DNA of 64,000 nucleotides from Megamerina dolium (taxonomy: Eukaryota; Arthropoda; Insecta; Diptera; Megamerinidae), in the NCBI GenBank assembly GCA_963854835.1, contig OY978527.1, positions 20,924,557-20,988,556 of the forward strand, written 5' to 3'. This document shows, in pieces, positions 12,943-25,700 of the stretch. Each line of letters opens with the position of its first letter. The stretch's first letter is position 1. Under the pieces are notes generated by a model. It had not been told where the DNA came from, did no database searches, and saw only the letters and a list, made by a program, of their open reading frames with translations. A program made the position numbers and the translations under genes.

Positions 12943-15095
12943 GCAACAAAACTGATCATATTACGTGTGTCCCGAAAGTTTGGTCGAAAAACTATTAGAA
13001 ATTTTTAAGTAAACTGAAACTCTGAAGCATAGGGAAGACGTTAAAGTAAAGTTAAGCGGATTGTATCACTTTCAATGAACATCCAAAGTGAATCACGTAG
13101 AATGCAACCATCTAGTATAACCAATTCTGTAGTTTCATCTCACGTACACAATCACTAAATAGTGAGTGGTACTGAAGTGGACGTAATGTTAATGAAATGT
13201 TTTCATTTTATACTACGGATTCACTCTTTTATGAACCATTGGTTTGAGGTTTTCATCGTTCATCTTTAGTGTACATTCTGGATGAAACAAAAATGAAACC
13301 TGCCTTACACTACTTATGTTCATCTAGGAGAAATCATAAAAAAGTATAACTGAAAATCAACCTTTAAGCATCAAAAGAAAACACTTTGTATTTACTGTTT
13401 GCTTAAATAAACTCTGAAACACACACAAAACGTTAACAATAATGCTCTTTTCCTAACTCATCAACATGTGTGCTCATATTTTGATTTGACGGGTAGTGGA
13501 ACAACAATCAATTTCAAATATATTTATGTACCCATACTCATTCTCAAACAAATGGACACTCGCACACTCAAGTTCAACGGTTAATCGAATTTGTTGATCC
13601 ACTAAATAACAACGACAACTAACAGCAGCCGCATAAGCAGCTATACCCTCAATATCGTTCCGTGCATTTATGTTTTGCATTTGTGCATATTTTATGTTAA
13701 TGAATTAATTAAATAATTGACTTCAATGAATAATGAATATAATAATAAATATTCGATATTCGAATGCGATTCAAGCCAATATAAAATAAGTTGTATAATG
13801 TTGTTATTAGTTCAGTTATTTATCAAGAAAACGAATGTATTCGAAAATGAGCGCAATCGGATAAAGTGTTCACCGATCAATTCTCTCATAGAAAAGTATG
13901 CTTTCGAATGAAACTTTTCCCATTTTGTGCACAAAAAAACAAAGCTATGCAAATAAAATTCGGCATATATTTTATATTTACTAATTAACGAATAATGCCT
14001 TTAAAATGGCTCAATCGAATGAAAAACCATGATCCGATGAAAACACAGCCTATCTCCCATACAAAATAACATTTTCGAATGCTATAGTTATAGCGTTGAA
14101 ACTTGACACATTATATTATTTTATTAACGAAGCAGTATATTTGAAAATGGACGTAATCGTATATAAACCTTACCTCCCATACAAAAGTTTTGTTTTTTCG
14201 TAGTTTTTCTATCTTTGTGTCATAGTATAGAGAATATAAGCTGAAGCATAACCTAAATTAAATTTGTTTTTACATTTGCCACTATTCAGCTATAAAAATT
14301 AAATATTATACCAATTATAACTACCTAATATTTGGACGATTCCCCACCTACTTAATAGCTACCTATGACTGCTGCTACAACAACAACATGACAGAAAAAA
14401 TTATATTAGTTCGTAATATTTCAAATTAAAATTAAAATCAAAATCATACGAAATTTTAAAACAATTATTGCATTTTTAAATTCGGATTTTCCCCCAATTC
14501 GTATTTATATACAGTCATAATCCACTTATTTTAAAGATAAATTAAATTTATTACAAATTATCTGCCACTATTAAATATTTAATATTTATAATGAAATACA
14601 TTCATACATATATATGTACGTTATTCACGGTATTGACTACTTGAGATAAAATGTTCAATTTGTTTAAACAAGCCAGACGAAAATTGCGGAAATTCATTAT
14701 CAAGTAGCATGATTTTTGAATCATTGTAACTTTACTCTCTTTAGCAAAAGAGGCAATTATTGATAAAGCACTTGCCACTCACTCTCTTTTAGGTATGCTG
14801 CTCCTTCATTATCAGCAGTACTATTTCCATGCTTATCAGCATAAATAATTTGTTGTATATAACAAGACAGCATCATGCTGTTTAGTAAAATCTGACCTGA
14901 CAATACACTAAATGTATACGGTGATTTTTTGGAGTGAAACACTTTCAAATTTGGAAAAAGAATACAAAATGTAATATCCTTAACTAAAAATTAGCTTTAG
15001 TGGAAAGATAATTTTATGCAATTAGTGTTTAAATTTGATTTCGTGCATATAGCCGCCGCGGCTGGCTCGTTCGCGTAGCGTTAGAAACCCAACTT
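12943..15095. other. Intergenic or 5' flank of citrate synthase; first exon not located
   Basis: This should include part of the first intron or promoter of the citrate synthase gene, but I could not find an exon with a transit-peptide start and an in-phase donor. Around 13940-14200 the phrase 'ctcccatacaaaa' recurs, reminiscent of fragments of the DINE-1-like family. No other gene recognised. Confidence 0.4.
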
Positions 15096-15099
15096 TCGG

Positions 15100-16060
15100 T
15101 TACATTTTCAAGCAATTGGAGCCTAAGCTTGGCAAAATCGCTCAATGTTGGCTTGCAATTTTTTCAAAGTTGCTGGTTTATCAACATAAACTAGCCCTTT
15201 CACATATCCCCACAAAAAAACGCCGTCTTGCTGGAACCACAAATCTTCCACATTCGTTTCACGCAATTAGGGAATCAAAAAGTCAGTTATCATGGCTCTA
15301 GCGAGAATGACGATTACGTTTTTGCCTGCGGCGTATGGACCAATGATTCCACCAGCCTGTAAACCGCACCAAACAGTTAGTTTTTACCAATGTAATGGTG
15401 CCTGATGAATTTCTTGTGGATTGGATTCACTCCAAATCCGACAATTTTGCTTGTTCACATAACCATTGAGCCAAAAATAAGCCTCGCCACTGAAATTAGC
15501 GATCTGTAGCGATCTTTAAGTTTGGATAACAGATCCACTATTTTCGTAATAAAATTGCAATTTTTGCAAACCTTGTTTCGGTGTCGTGGGTGCCGTAGCT
15601 CAGTGGTTAGTGTGTTCGCCTTCTGATCTGTAGGTCGTGGTTCAATCCCCGGCTGATGCATAACAAATTTAATATCGATAAGATTTTTCTTTCGAATGGC
15701 ACCCACCTGTCGGCAAGCAATTGGCAATTCTTCCGACAGTAACAACTTGCCATGAAAAAGCTTCTAAAAGAACTCTGTGACAAAGCTCAGAAAAAGTGAT
15801 GTCACAAGTGTTCTGCCGTTCGGAACCGGCTAAAATAAGTAGGTCCCTTCTAATACTGTCCAAATTTAAGACGCACAACAGTAATGGAAGAGAAGCTCGG
15901 CCAATGAGCCCTTTGGGGCTTTAAGTGCCACATATTTATTTTTTTTTTTATTTTTTGTTTCGGTGTCGATCTTTCCATGATTAAATTGCAAATCTTGCTG
16001 ACAACAAATAACTTTTGGGTTACCAGACTTGATGACTACTATACCGTTTTATCCCTATCG
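15100..16060 (-). pseudogene. Mariner-like transposase relic (insect DDE type), split by a SINE
   Basis: The minus strand to the left of the SINE reads AGGIIGPYAAGKNVIVI, a gap, then 'VEDLWFQQDG' directly joined to 'FLWGYVKGLVYVDKPAT'. These are the second and third catalytic-region blocks of a widespread insect IS630/Tc1/mariner transposase group. The segment normally found between 'QQDG' and 'FLWGYV' is missing, so the copy is internally deleted. The same family appears at 25655-25900. The stretch 15969-16060 to the right of the SINE continues the relic. Confidence 0.7.
15587..15954 (+). mobile_element. tRNA-derived SINE, copy 4, full length with target duplications
   Basis: This is the best preserved full-length copy, about 368 bp. 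A tRNA-like head with A-box (tagctcagtggtta) and B-box (ggttcaatccc) is followed by the family body, the 'gaccgagcttctc'-complement region and a tail 'taagtgccacatatttat' ending in a T-rich run. Perfect 14-bp direct repeats (ttgtttcggtgtcg) flank it at 15573-15586 and 15955-15968. They prove insertion by target-primed reverse transcription into the mariner relic. Confidence 0.95.
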
Positions 16061-16407
16061 GAAACTACTTAAAACAAAAAACACCCTTTGCTTACAATCG
16101 CGACACATGATTTCTGCTCATATGTATGTATGTATGATTGAGTGATTAATGATAGAAGTAACTCAATGACAATGACACCCATCAATGCATATAATTAGCC
16201 GGCATTACTGTCGTTGCACTTTACTCAATAATACATACACACACACTTATAGCTAAACGAATATGTGATCATTTATATTTATTTATAATTTTCCGTAATT
16301 TATAAAATCATTAAAAAAATTTTTTTTTTGAATAATAAAATAATTATTGCTCATTACTCTCTGATCATCCATTTTCTTATTAAATATTTTGCTTCTTTTT
16401 ATTTCAG

Positions 16408-16566
16408 AAATTGAATGCTCTCCTCTCATCGTATGTACGTTTCATCTCAGCTGATTCCAGTTTGCGTGATGTACTCGCTGCTAAAATTCCCAACGAACAG
16501 GAGCGTGTTAAAAATTTCCGTAAACAGCATGGTGCAACAAAAACGGGTGAAACCACTATTGATATG
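16408..16566 (+). CDS. kdn: Citrate synthase exon 2
   Basis: Preceded by a good acceptor (ctttttatttcag) and followed by GTAAGA. It codes 53 residues, from [12 protein letters not shown] to GETTIDM, bridging the mitochondrial presequence and the N-terminal helices of the enzyme. The exon needs an upstream exon ending in phase 0. Confidence 0.92.
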
Positions 16567-19500
16567 GTAAGAATTTGTTTTTTTTTTTCCATCCATGATT
16601 TGTTACAACTGCCAAACGGATTAAGTAATTCTTATTACTGACAATGGGTATATTTAATTAACATTAATTAAATATACTCAATATCAATATTTACATTATA
16701 TTAAATATTTATTACTACCTTGAAATTTTTAAGTTATATGGGAGTACGAATTAGTAAATATATAGTTTTGCTATACTCTACTAAGAAGCTCTGTTGGTAA
16801 GCGTATTTTCACGCGTTTATAGTAAACATTTCCTATGTAGGAAGATTTCTTAATTCACTATTACTATGGGCCAGCAAACAGGTTGTATGGTTGAGACTAG
16901 TTTTTCTTACCACTGCATCTATTGTATCTGTTTTTAATTCACGATGTATTGTATATCAGGATTAGTTTCATACCATGGAGAAAGATTGCAATAGTTCTTA
17001 TCATTAATACCTCAACTATGCATTTCGGTCAGATGTTTGTAACCACTTAAAAGAATCTTCGGAGATACAGAAAAGTATATATATTCCTGATCAGCGTCGC
17101 TTAAATTTTCGATTTAACGATGACCGTCCGTACATAGGTGTCACCTAGCACGATCACTTGAGCAAATATTGAGCAATTTTGATGAAATTTTGCATAAGTA
17201 ACCCCCAAGGGTACGGAGGGAATTGATAAGGGGCATGATCGGTCAACAATATCTTGCCAGAAATGGGCGAGCTACACCTACTTTTTTAAGTAGCCACGCT
17301 CACTCCTAACCCATAACTTACAAACTTAACTTAATATCATAGTCAGAGGTTATCTGGCATGAAATCACCAATCCACGCCCACTTCTCCATACAAAACGCG
17401 GAAATGTTAAGAAGAACTTAAACCACTATAAGTTACGAGCTATTCAACTTAGGACAACTATATTTTAGGTACATATTGGCATTGCCAAGATAATTAGATT
17501 TACAAGAAAAAGGCGAGCCGCGCCCTCTCTTTTATACAGCTCCAATACAAAGCCTCTGAATTTGTTTTATGCTTAAACCGTCATAAATTCAGCCGTTTTC
17601 AGTTTAAAACAAACATATTTAGCACGAACTTTATTATTGTCGTTTGTAATAAACTTGCAAAAAAGCAGCGAACCACGCCTAATTATTGTAGCTCCCCAAA
17701 GTCGCAAAATTATCTCAAAAAATTAGGGAGCCACGCCTACTTCTTTATGTAGCTCCCATACAAAGTAGTGGAAATAAAACAAAATATGAATATGCACGCC
17801 AAATTTGTATATACATATGTTCTTATTTTTTTCGACGAGGACCGTTTCATTGAACATGTTGGAATAACATTGTTCTAATGATTTTTTGTTATGTTTGAAT
17901 TATTGCTGTTTGAATTGATCATAATATGGTGATTTTAAGATACAAAAAATTGAACTAGTTTAGAATTGTTTAATTTATAGTGTTTTTCTGGCATATTTCG
18001 ACCCGAACGGCTTTTTAATCAATTTTAAAATGTGCACCAACATTATCTTACGTCGTTTGCCACCAGAAGTCAAAATCATACCGGTATATTTTGGCATTTT
18101 ATCGCTTGCGTGCATACTGTTCAGTTCAACGCGTTTTTATCATAATTACTGATGTCAGAGAGTAATTTAATCCAACAAAATGGCAAAAACAAAAGAACTC
18201 TCTTGATGACAAAACACGATATGGTACACCCAGAAAAACAACCAAACAGGATGATCGTTCATTACAAATGATCAGCAAACGTTCCCGATTCAAAACTGTG
18301 CCAGACTTATTAGGCTTTTCGAATCCAATCTCCGAAACAACGGTGCTACGTCGAAAGCCGACTTAAATGAACAAAAGAACATGTCAATTGGTCGATGGTT
18401 CAATGGAAATAGGTGTTATGAAATGTATAAAATATAAAAACCAAATATTTGATAAAAAAAAAAAGAAAACAATCAGATATCATTTATAAAATGTTATTTT
18501 ATAGAAACATGTTCAATAAAACGATCCTCGTAAAAAGAATATAGCGAAAAATAAAAAATATGTGAGATTTTTGAAATTTACCCAAACTTTTGCAGGGTAG
18601 TGTATATCTACATGTGCAGGGTATAATTCGGTCGGCCGAGGTTGACTTTAAGGTCATTTTTTTATTGCAACCGTTCAATAATTATTGTGTTTGTATTACT
18701 GGCGGTGCCCATATTTCTATTCCATACTTCCATATTGGAAAAATCACAGCTTTATAAATTAATATTTTCAATTCTATAGAAAGTGGTGAAGTCTTTCTTA
18801 GTAGCCAGTATAGTTGATCTCTCCAAGGTATTTTACTTTGTTGCTTTTTTGACTACTTCATTGTTGAACGTTATAGGAATGTTGGTCATCTTTCTGTTAG
18901 TATTCGTCACATGGGAATGTGTGCTGTATATAATAGGTATAATGTAGGACCCAGCAGACTATCCTGTGAAACTCCAGCTTCCATTGTTAAAATTTGTGCA
19001 GTTTTATCTATAAATTTTACATAAAATTGGCGGTTTATTATATAACTGTTTAGAATTTGATAAAAGTTCTCAGGGAATTGATTATTCTATTTTGTCAGTA
19101 GCCCATCATTCTATACACTATCGAATGCCTTTGGTTCGTCGAAATATAAAGACACGCAGTATGTCTTTGAAACAATATCCATTAAAATTCTATTGACAAC
19201 TCGATATATTTGTTGAATTGTCGAGTGTTTCTTTCTGAATCCAAATTGATGGTTAGGACTCAGATTACGTTGTTTTAGTGGCAAACTATAAGGTAACCCC
19301 AGGATAAAACTAAATTAAATCAGATAACGAAAGAATTGAAAATGATTCTAAAAATTGACAAAGATAAAAAATTCGAAAAATATATTATTAACTTAAGCTC
19401 TACAAGCACTACCAACTACTCGCTGTGGAGAGCAACGAAGGTTGTAAACCCTCACGCAAAAATGCAGAAAATAAATGGGCAATCTGAAAAGGCGAATGTT

Positions 19501-22500
19501 CTCTCTGCGCATTTTAAAAACACAACGAAGATATAATCTTGCTCAATCTGACAAATGACTTAAATGACAAAATAAATAAAAACACCACAAATGAAATTAA
19601 GCTCCTGGCTATTACCGTATCACTGGAAAAATACTAAAGGAACTACCTGAAAAAGCTATTGACTATTTAAGAAACCTCTTCTATGCAGCCATTAAAATAA
19701 TATATTTTCCAGTAGCATGGAAAGTTGCTGAAATAATAGCTATTGTATCTCCTATACACATCTGACATACCAACTCCTTCCTCAGAAGAAAATATGATAG
19801 CTACATTCGCTGATGACATTGTCCTATTATCATCAAATAGCAACACTACACACTACACAGACATACTAAAACACACTACTATGGTTCAAAAATTGGGGAA
19901 TCGAAATTAATAGCAGCAAGACAGTCCAAGTAATTTATACAAATAGAATAGCAATAATTACCTCCTCATAAATAGCGAACAAATCAAAATCGACACAAAA
20001 GCTAAATATCTAGGAATGACTATAGACGCAAACTACTCTGGAAGGTCCATATCACTCAAAAAAGACTACAAATTAACAATCTATTCAGACAACTATTTGC
20101 TTTTTGGGCAGACCGTCGAAGCGCTCTGTTACAAATAAGCTATTAATTTATAAATCAATGATCATGCCTATTTGGAAGTACGGTATCGAATTGTGGTGTA
20201 CTGCAGCATAATTTATTGTAAAGAAAATTCAAGATATATTGTATGAATTTATAGCAGTATTTAAAAAACATATATCACTCATTTCAACCTAAATCACATA
20301 CCTACTCGTATCTGTATTAATCAACATATTGCCAGTTAAAGTTATGGAAACAAAATATCCGTCAATCATTATAAAATTCTTATAAGAATTTAAGTAAATC
20401 TCTTGGTGGTTCGTATATTTTACTACTTTCACACATTTGTTTTATTAAAATGTGATAAGCTCATTTACACAGTAAAATGTGGTAGGTTTCAAGCTTACTG
20501 TAGTAGTTGTGGTAGAAATGCAATTTTTGGAAAAAACAATAAGAAGGGATAGATTTGCCACAATTGTAGGTTAGTCCGAACACTGATTATGAATAATAAT
20601 AGATAGATATAAAAGAATTAGCCTGTTCCGGTGCTCCAGTATTTAGTCAGAAATAGTTCGAAGTAGTTCGGAAGATAATACTAAAGATATTCTAAATGGG
20701 TGTACGGAAACGACTTCACACTATTGCTGACTTAATGCAAGGCGAATTTACTTCTATCACGTACGTGATTTTTTTTAATAAGTTCGTTTTGATTAGCAGT
20801 TCTTGGTTGAAGAGGTGGTACCATTCTCTTTTGTCTCCTTCCATATATTCTAGCTGTCGCCCGAACTACTTCTTAGCACAGCATATATTTAATCTTTATT
20901 TGTTTAAGCGCTTTTAATGGAGGTTGTAACTATAGGTGCAGCACTTTTTACAATTGAAAATCAGAAACACGTTCGTTCACCACAAATGTTTGTATATGCA
21001 TTGCATAGCATTGATATGGTAAGAATTAAATTAATTTTACGCATATTCCGTAATACATTAAAAAATTCTGCTACACGATTTTATTCGACATATAATCAAA
21101 ATGGTAAACAACTATACTTGTAGAATCTACCAAGCTTCTATCATTCCAAACTTCGTTAAGGAACCTACAATCTGAAACACTTTTAGCAATATATCAATTT
21201 GACTATGAATCACGAGAATACTCATAGAACACTGTAGGCCAGTGATGGGCATACTCATGCTATTATATTTTGCGTATGGTGTAGTGCTGAGGGCGGAATG
21301 TGCGATGTGCGATGTTAATCTATCTTTCTCTCTATCATAAGCATAAGCTAATCAGTTGTCGAACATTTTTATCAAAGCAAGCGCGAGCGCAACCTTTACG
21401 CATGAGTGTTTGACACCATCTGAATGCTCTCGCTGTGCCAGTGTGCTCATGTCTATGTGACGACAAAAACAGATGATCTTCACAATTGAAGTGGATCGCC
21501 CATCACTGCTGTAGGCTGAACTACCACCCTACTAAGGAATATACTCATAAGTTTAAGAATGAGTGCCAAATTTTTTTTTTTTTTTTTGTTAGCTTATTTT
21601 TTTTTTTATTGAATCTTTCTTAAATACAAGAAACTAACAATAAGTATTCAAATCTTACAAACTAAATAAAACTATGTGATATCCCCTACGTTCCATCACA
21701 ATTTGGTGAGTCGCGAGATGTAGCAATTTTACAGCATATTCAGTGTGTCTTTTCTTTTTAATCGACGATGCCCCTTGCTCAGCAACAATTGCCTAGCAAG
21801 GGGATTCGGATGATTGTGTAATTTTTGAATGTAGCTTCTGCAGGACATTGCAACTTCCTCAGAAATTGTGGATACATTTAAATCTCGATGGATGTTAACG
21901 TTCCTCATATACCAAGGCGCGTTTACAATAATTCGCAGACACTTGGATTGTATTCGCTGCAATTTTTCGATATTAGAGGGAGATGCGGTGCCCCAAAACT
22001 GAATACCATAAGTCCAGATTGGTTTCAGGATTGCTTTATATAATAGCACTTTGTATTCAAGATTCAACTTTGATCTTTTGTGTAACAGCCACCATAACTG
22101 ATTCATTTTAAGCTTGATCTGAGTTTTCTTTGCCTCTATGTGATTTTTCCATGTCAGCCTTCTGTCGAGGTGAATACCCAAGTACTTTGTTGAGGAACAT
22201 TGTGGAACTGATTGGCCATTAATTTTAAGTGGGGGACATGTATCTAGCCTTAGCGTGAAGGTTACATGTACGCTCTTTGATTCATTGACTTTTATACGCC
22301 ATTTTGCTAGCCAGATTTCGAGAGAATCGACATGAGTCTGCAGGAGTTTAGTAGCTTCTATGGGATTAGAACGAGAGCACAATATTGCCGTATCATCAGC
22401 AAAGGTCGATATGAATGTATAGTTATTGTTGGGCATATCTGAAGTGTATAAGAGATACAGTAAGGGACCCAAAACGCTTCCTTGAGGAACGCCAGCGTGA

Positions 22501-22703
22501 ATATCCAATGGATTTGTTATGTAATCCTTGTGATGTACGAGAAATTGTCTTTTCGTGAGGTAGCTACTAAGCAATGAGGAGACATTTGCAGGCAGTAATA
22601 GTTTAAGTTTGTAAATAAGTGCCAAATTGAACTTGTAAAAGCCACAGTACATTATACCCCTATAATATTAATCAAAATAGTGAACCAATATTTCTCATAT
22701 TTA

Positions 22704-22734
<31 letters not shown>

Positions 22735-25700
22735 TAAAGCCACCAATAGGTGGCTTTAGTAATCTATTGAAATTTAATGCGATCAGCGTTAAAGATATAA
22801 GAGTTCGAACTAAAAGCTCAGTTGTTTTTGAGCGCGCGATTGCCCAAAAGCTAAACATTCAACAAAAACCGTTTGAAACCACTTGAATGGCAAAAAACCT
22901 CATAGAAAGAACTTCCATCTGCGATTCGTTTCTGAATCGTAAAGACGTCGACCCGTTTCTGAGGTTGATGACTGGTGATGAAAAGTGGCTTACGTCAAAC
23001 GAAATCGGTTGTGATCGAATCGCGGTGAGCCGATGAAAACGGTGATCAAGCCAGAATTGATGGTCCGGAAGGGACTGGCAGGGTATCATCTACTACAAGC
23101 TGCTCTCTTACGGACAAACACTTAATTCGGACCTGTGCCCAGATTCTGCCAACTTTGGCTATTAGGAGAAGATCTGTGTTATATCAGGATAACGCCAATC
23201 CACACGTATTGATAGTGACTCGCCAGAAACTTCTGGAGCTTCATTGGGAAGTTCTTACGCATCCATCTTATATTTGGGACCTTTTACCAAGTGGTAAATT
23301 ACCTTCAAAATGACATGTTATCGAACAAAACGGTGCATATTTGAACTAAATCGTATCGTTCTCACTATACTAAATAAAGGTTTTAATTTTATGCAAAATT
23401 AATGGAGTTCTTTTTACTACACCAATTGTGAATTTACGCCCAATATCTGCAGAAGCTAAAAAGTCGAGAAAGAACTCAAAATTGTCACACATCTGCTATG
23501 CGCCTAACCCACATTATGTAGAATAAGAAATCAATTTCTAGATCCAGCCAAATGGAACGCAAGGTTGAATGTTCTCGCCGAATCAACCTTTGATATTCCT
23601 AAAGTCCTCTGAACTACTTAAACCAAACGAAATGGATATGGATCTTACTGATCTTCCCAAACAAGATACCTCAATATTTTGTAAAAGCTCCAGATACGAT
23701 AAAGAGCATAAAACCGCCACAGATCTTCTATACCACCTGACACAAATTATGTAACATAAGAAAACACTTTCTAGGCCTTATGGATGCCAAGATTGACCGC
23801 GTTCGGCGAATCAACCTTCGATAGCCTCTAAGAGCTGTCCAGGACGAATGTTAATGACCTGAACTATAATACAACTCCATAATATAGTAGAATGTCCGAC
23901 GAACCAGAGTAGTCACATTCTGTGGGTTTTGGGTCCCACTTTTTTGTAGTTGTAAGACTGTGACAATAAAAAAGTTTAATATCCGACCAACAAGAGTAGT
24001 CGTATTTCATGAATTTTTGAGTAGCTGATTCGAGTTCCGTACTTTTTTCTGAATGCAAGTTCTTCGGATTTCCGTTGTCAACCGCAGTTATCTTTCTAAT
24101 CTGAAAAAATTCGTTCTTTCAGCTATTTTTGCAGGTGTTTTTGATTATTATCATCACTATCAAGGTATTATTGTTCAGCATTGTTTCATTTCACAATAAA
24201 AAGTCTTAGGCTGGAACAGTATATAGAAAATATTTAGCAGTATTATGAAAATCATACTTCTATGAAAAATGTTTTGTGCGCGTAGTGCAAATTACTGTTC
24301 ACATGGGCATACCGGTTGCACAACTGCGTGCGAATTGATTCGGCGTGACGAATTTTCAGGGTTATATAGGAATAGGAATAAAAAATCTCCTTACAGTCGG
24401 CTAGGGCCGACCAAATTATACCCTGCATATGTAGATTTATATATAAAAAGTTTACTCGAATATCCATCTTTTTCTTTTATTTCCACTTTTTGAAAAACAA
24501 TTTTTGCATATACAACTAATTTACGGTTGACTTTGACGAAGTAGAGGTTTTTTAGATAATTCCGAGACTTAGTATGGGAGCTATATAAAAAGTTTGCGTG
24601 GCTTACCTCTTTCTTGTAAATCCAATAAACACCTTTAATTTGTTTGTCCTACGTTGAAAAGTTCGTAAGTCATAGCGGTTTAAATTTTTTTAAATTCTTG
24701 CAACTTTGTATGGTAGCCCCATTAATAAGTGGGCGTGGCATGTTGATTTTTTGCCAAATTATGTACAACTACCATATTAACCTAAGTATTAATTATGATT
24801 GTTCTAGACAGAAGATTGCAGAAGCTGCAGCTATCTCAATTTAAAAGAAATTCCGTCATTGTGGGGAGCCACTATAAACAATGGTCGTGGCTGGCCCATT
24901 TCTTGTGAGTATATTTGCTCTTACAATACTAATCCACACCTTAAATCTGGTTGTTCTACACTGAATAGTTTGTAAGTTATGGCGGTTAACATTTCTGTTT
25001 AATTTCCTCAACTTTGTATGGGAGCCCCAATAAGAAGTAGGCATGGCACGCTGATTTTTTGCCAGGTTATTTCCGACTGCGATATTAATCTAAGTGTTAA
25101 TTATGGTTATTCTAGACAGAAGATTGCCGAAGTTACAGCTGTTTCAATTTAAAGGAATTTCAGTCATTTTGTACGGGGGCTACAATAAATAGTGGGCGTG
25201 CATGTGAGCGGGCATGTGAGTTATAGCAAGTTAAAGATTTTGAAAATTCCGAGGTTAGTCGCTTTGAATGCTTGGTGTGGGCGTGGCTATTGACCGATCA
25301 TGCCCAATATCAATCCCCTCCGTACCCTTGGATCAAAGGTTACTTGTGCCAAATTTCGTCGAAATAGCTCAATATTTACTCAAGTTATCGTGCGAACCAG
25401 CCAGGTGACAGACAGACGGACGGACGCACGGACGGACATCGTTAAATCGAAAATTTAAGCGACGCTGATCACGAATATATATCTATGTCTACATCTCCGG
25501 AGATTCCTTCAAGTGGACACAAACATCAGACCGAAATGAATATACCTTGCATATTGCATTATGCAGGGTATAAAAACAGAAATTGCTTATAAAGAACATT
25601 GGTTCCAAAAGGAGTAATGGCAACGCTTATAAGCAACAAGGAGTCATGGCAACGTCAATAAGCCAAATTTACGTATTTGGGGTGAAGAGGAAATCCGAAG

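Noticed and set aside
14651..14707. Short basic ORF (MFNLFKQARRKLRKF) as a candidate first exon of citrate synthase
   Set aside because: The only nearby GT leaves the frame in phase 2, while exon 2 needs a phase 0 partner; no family similarity.
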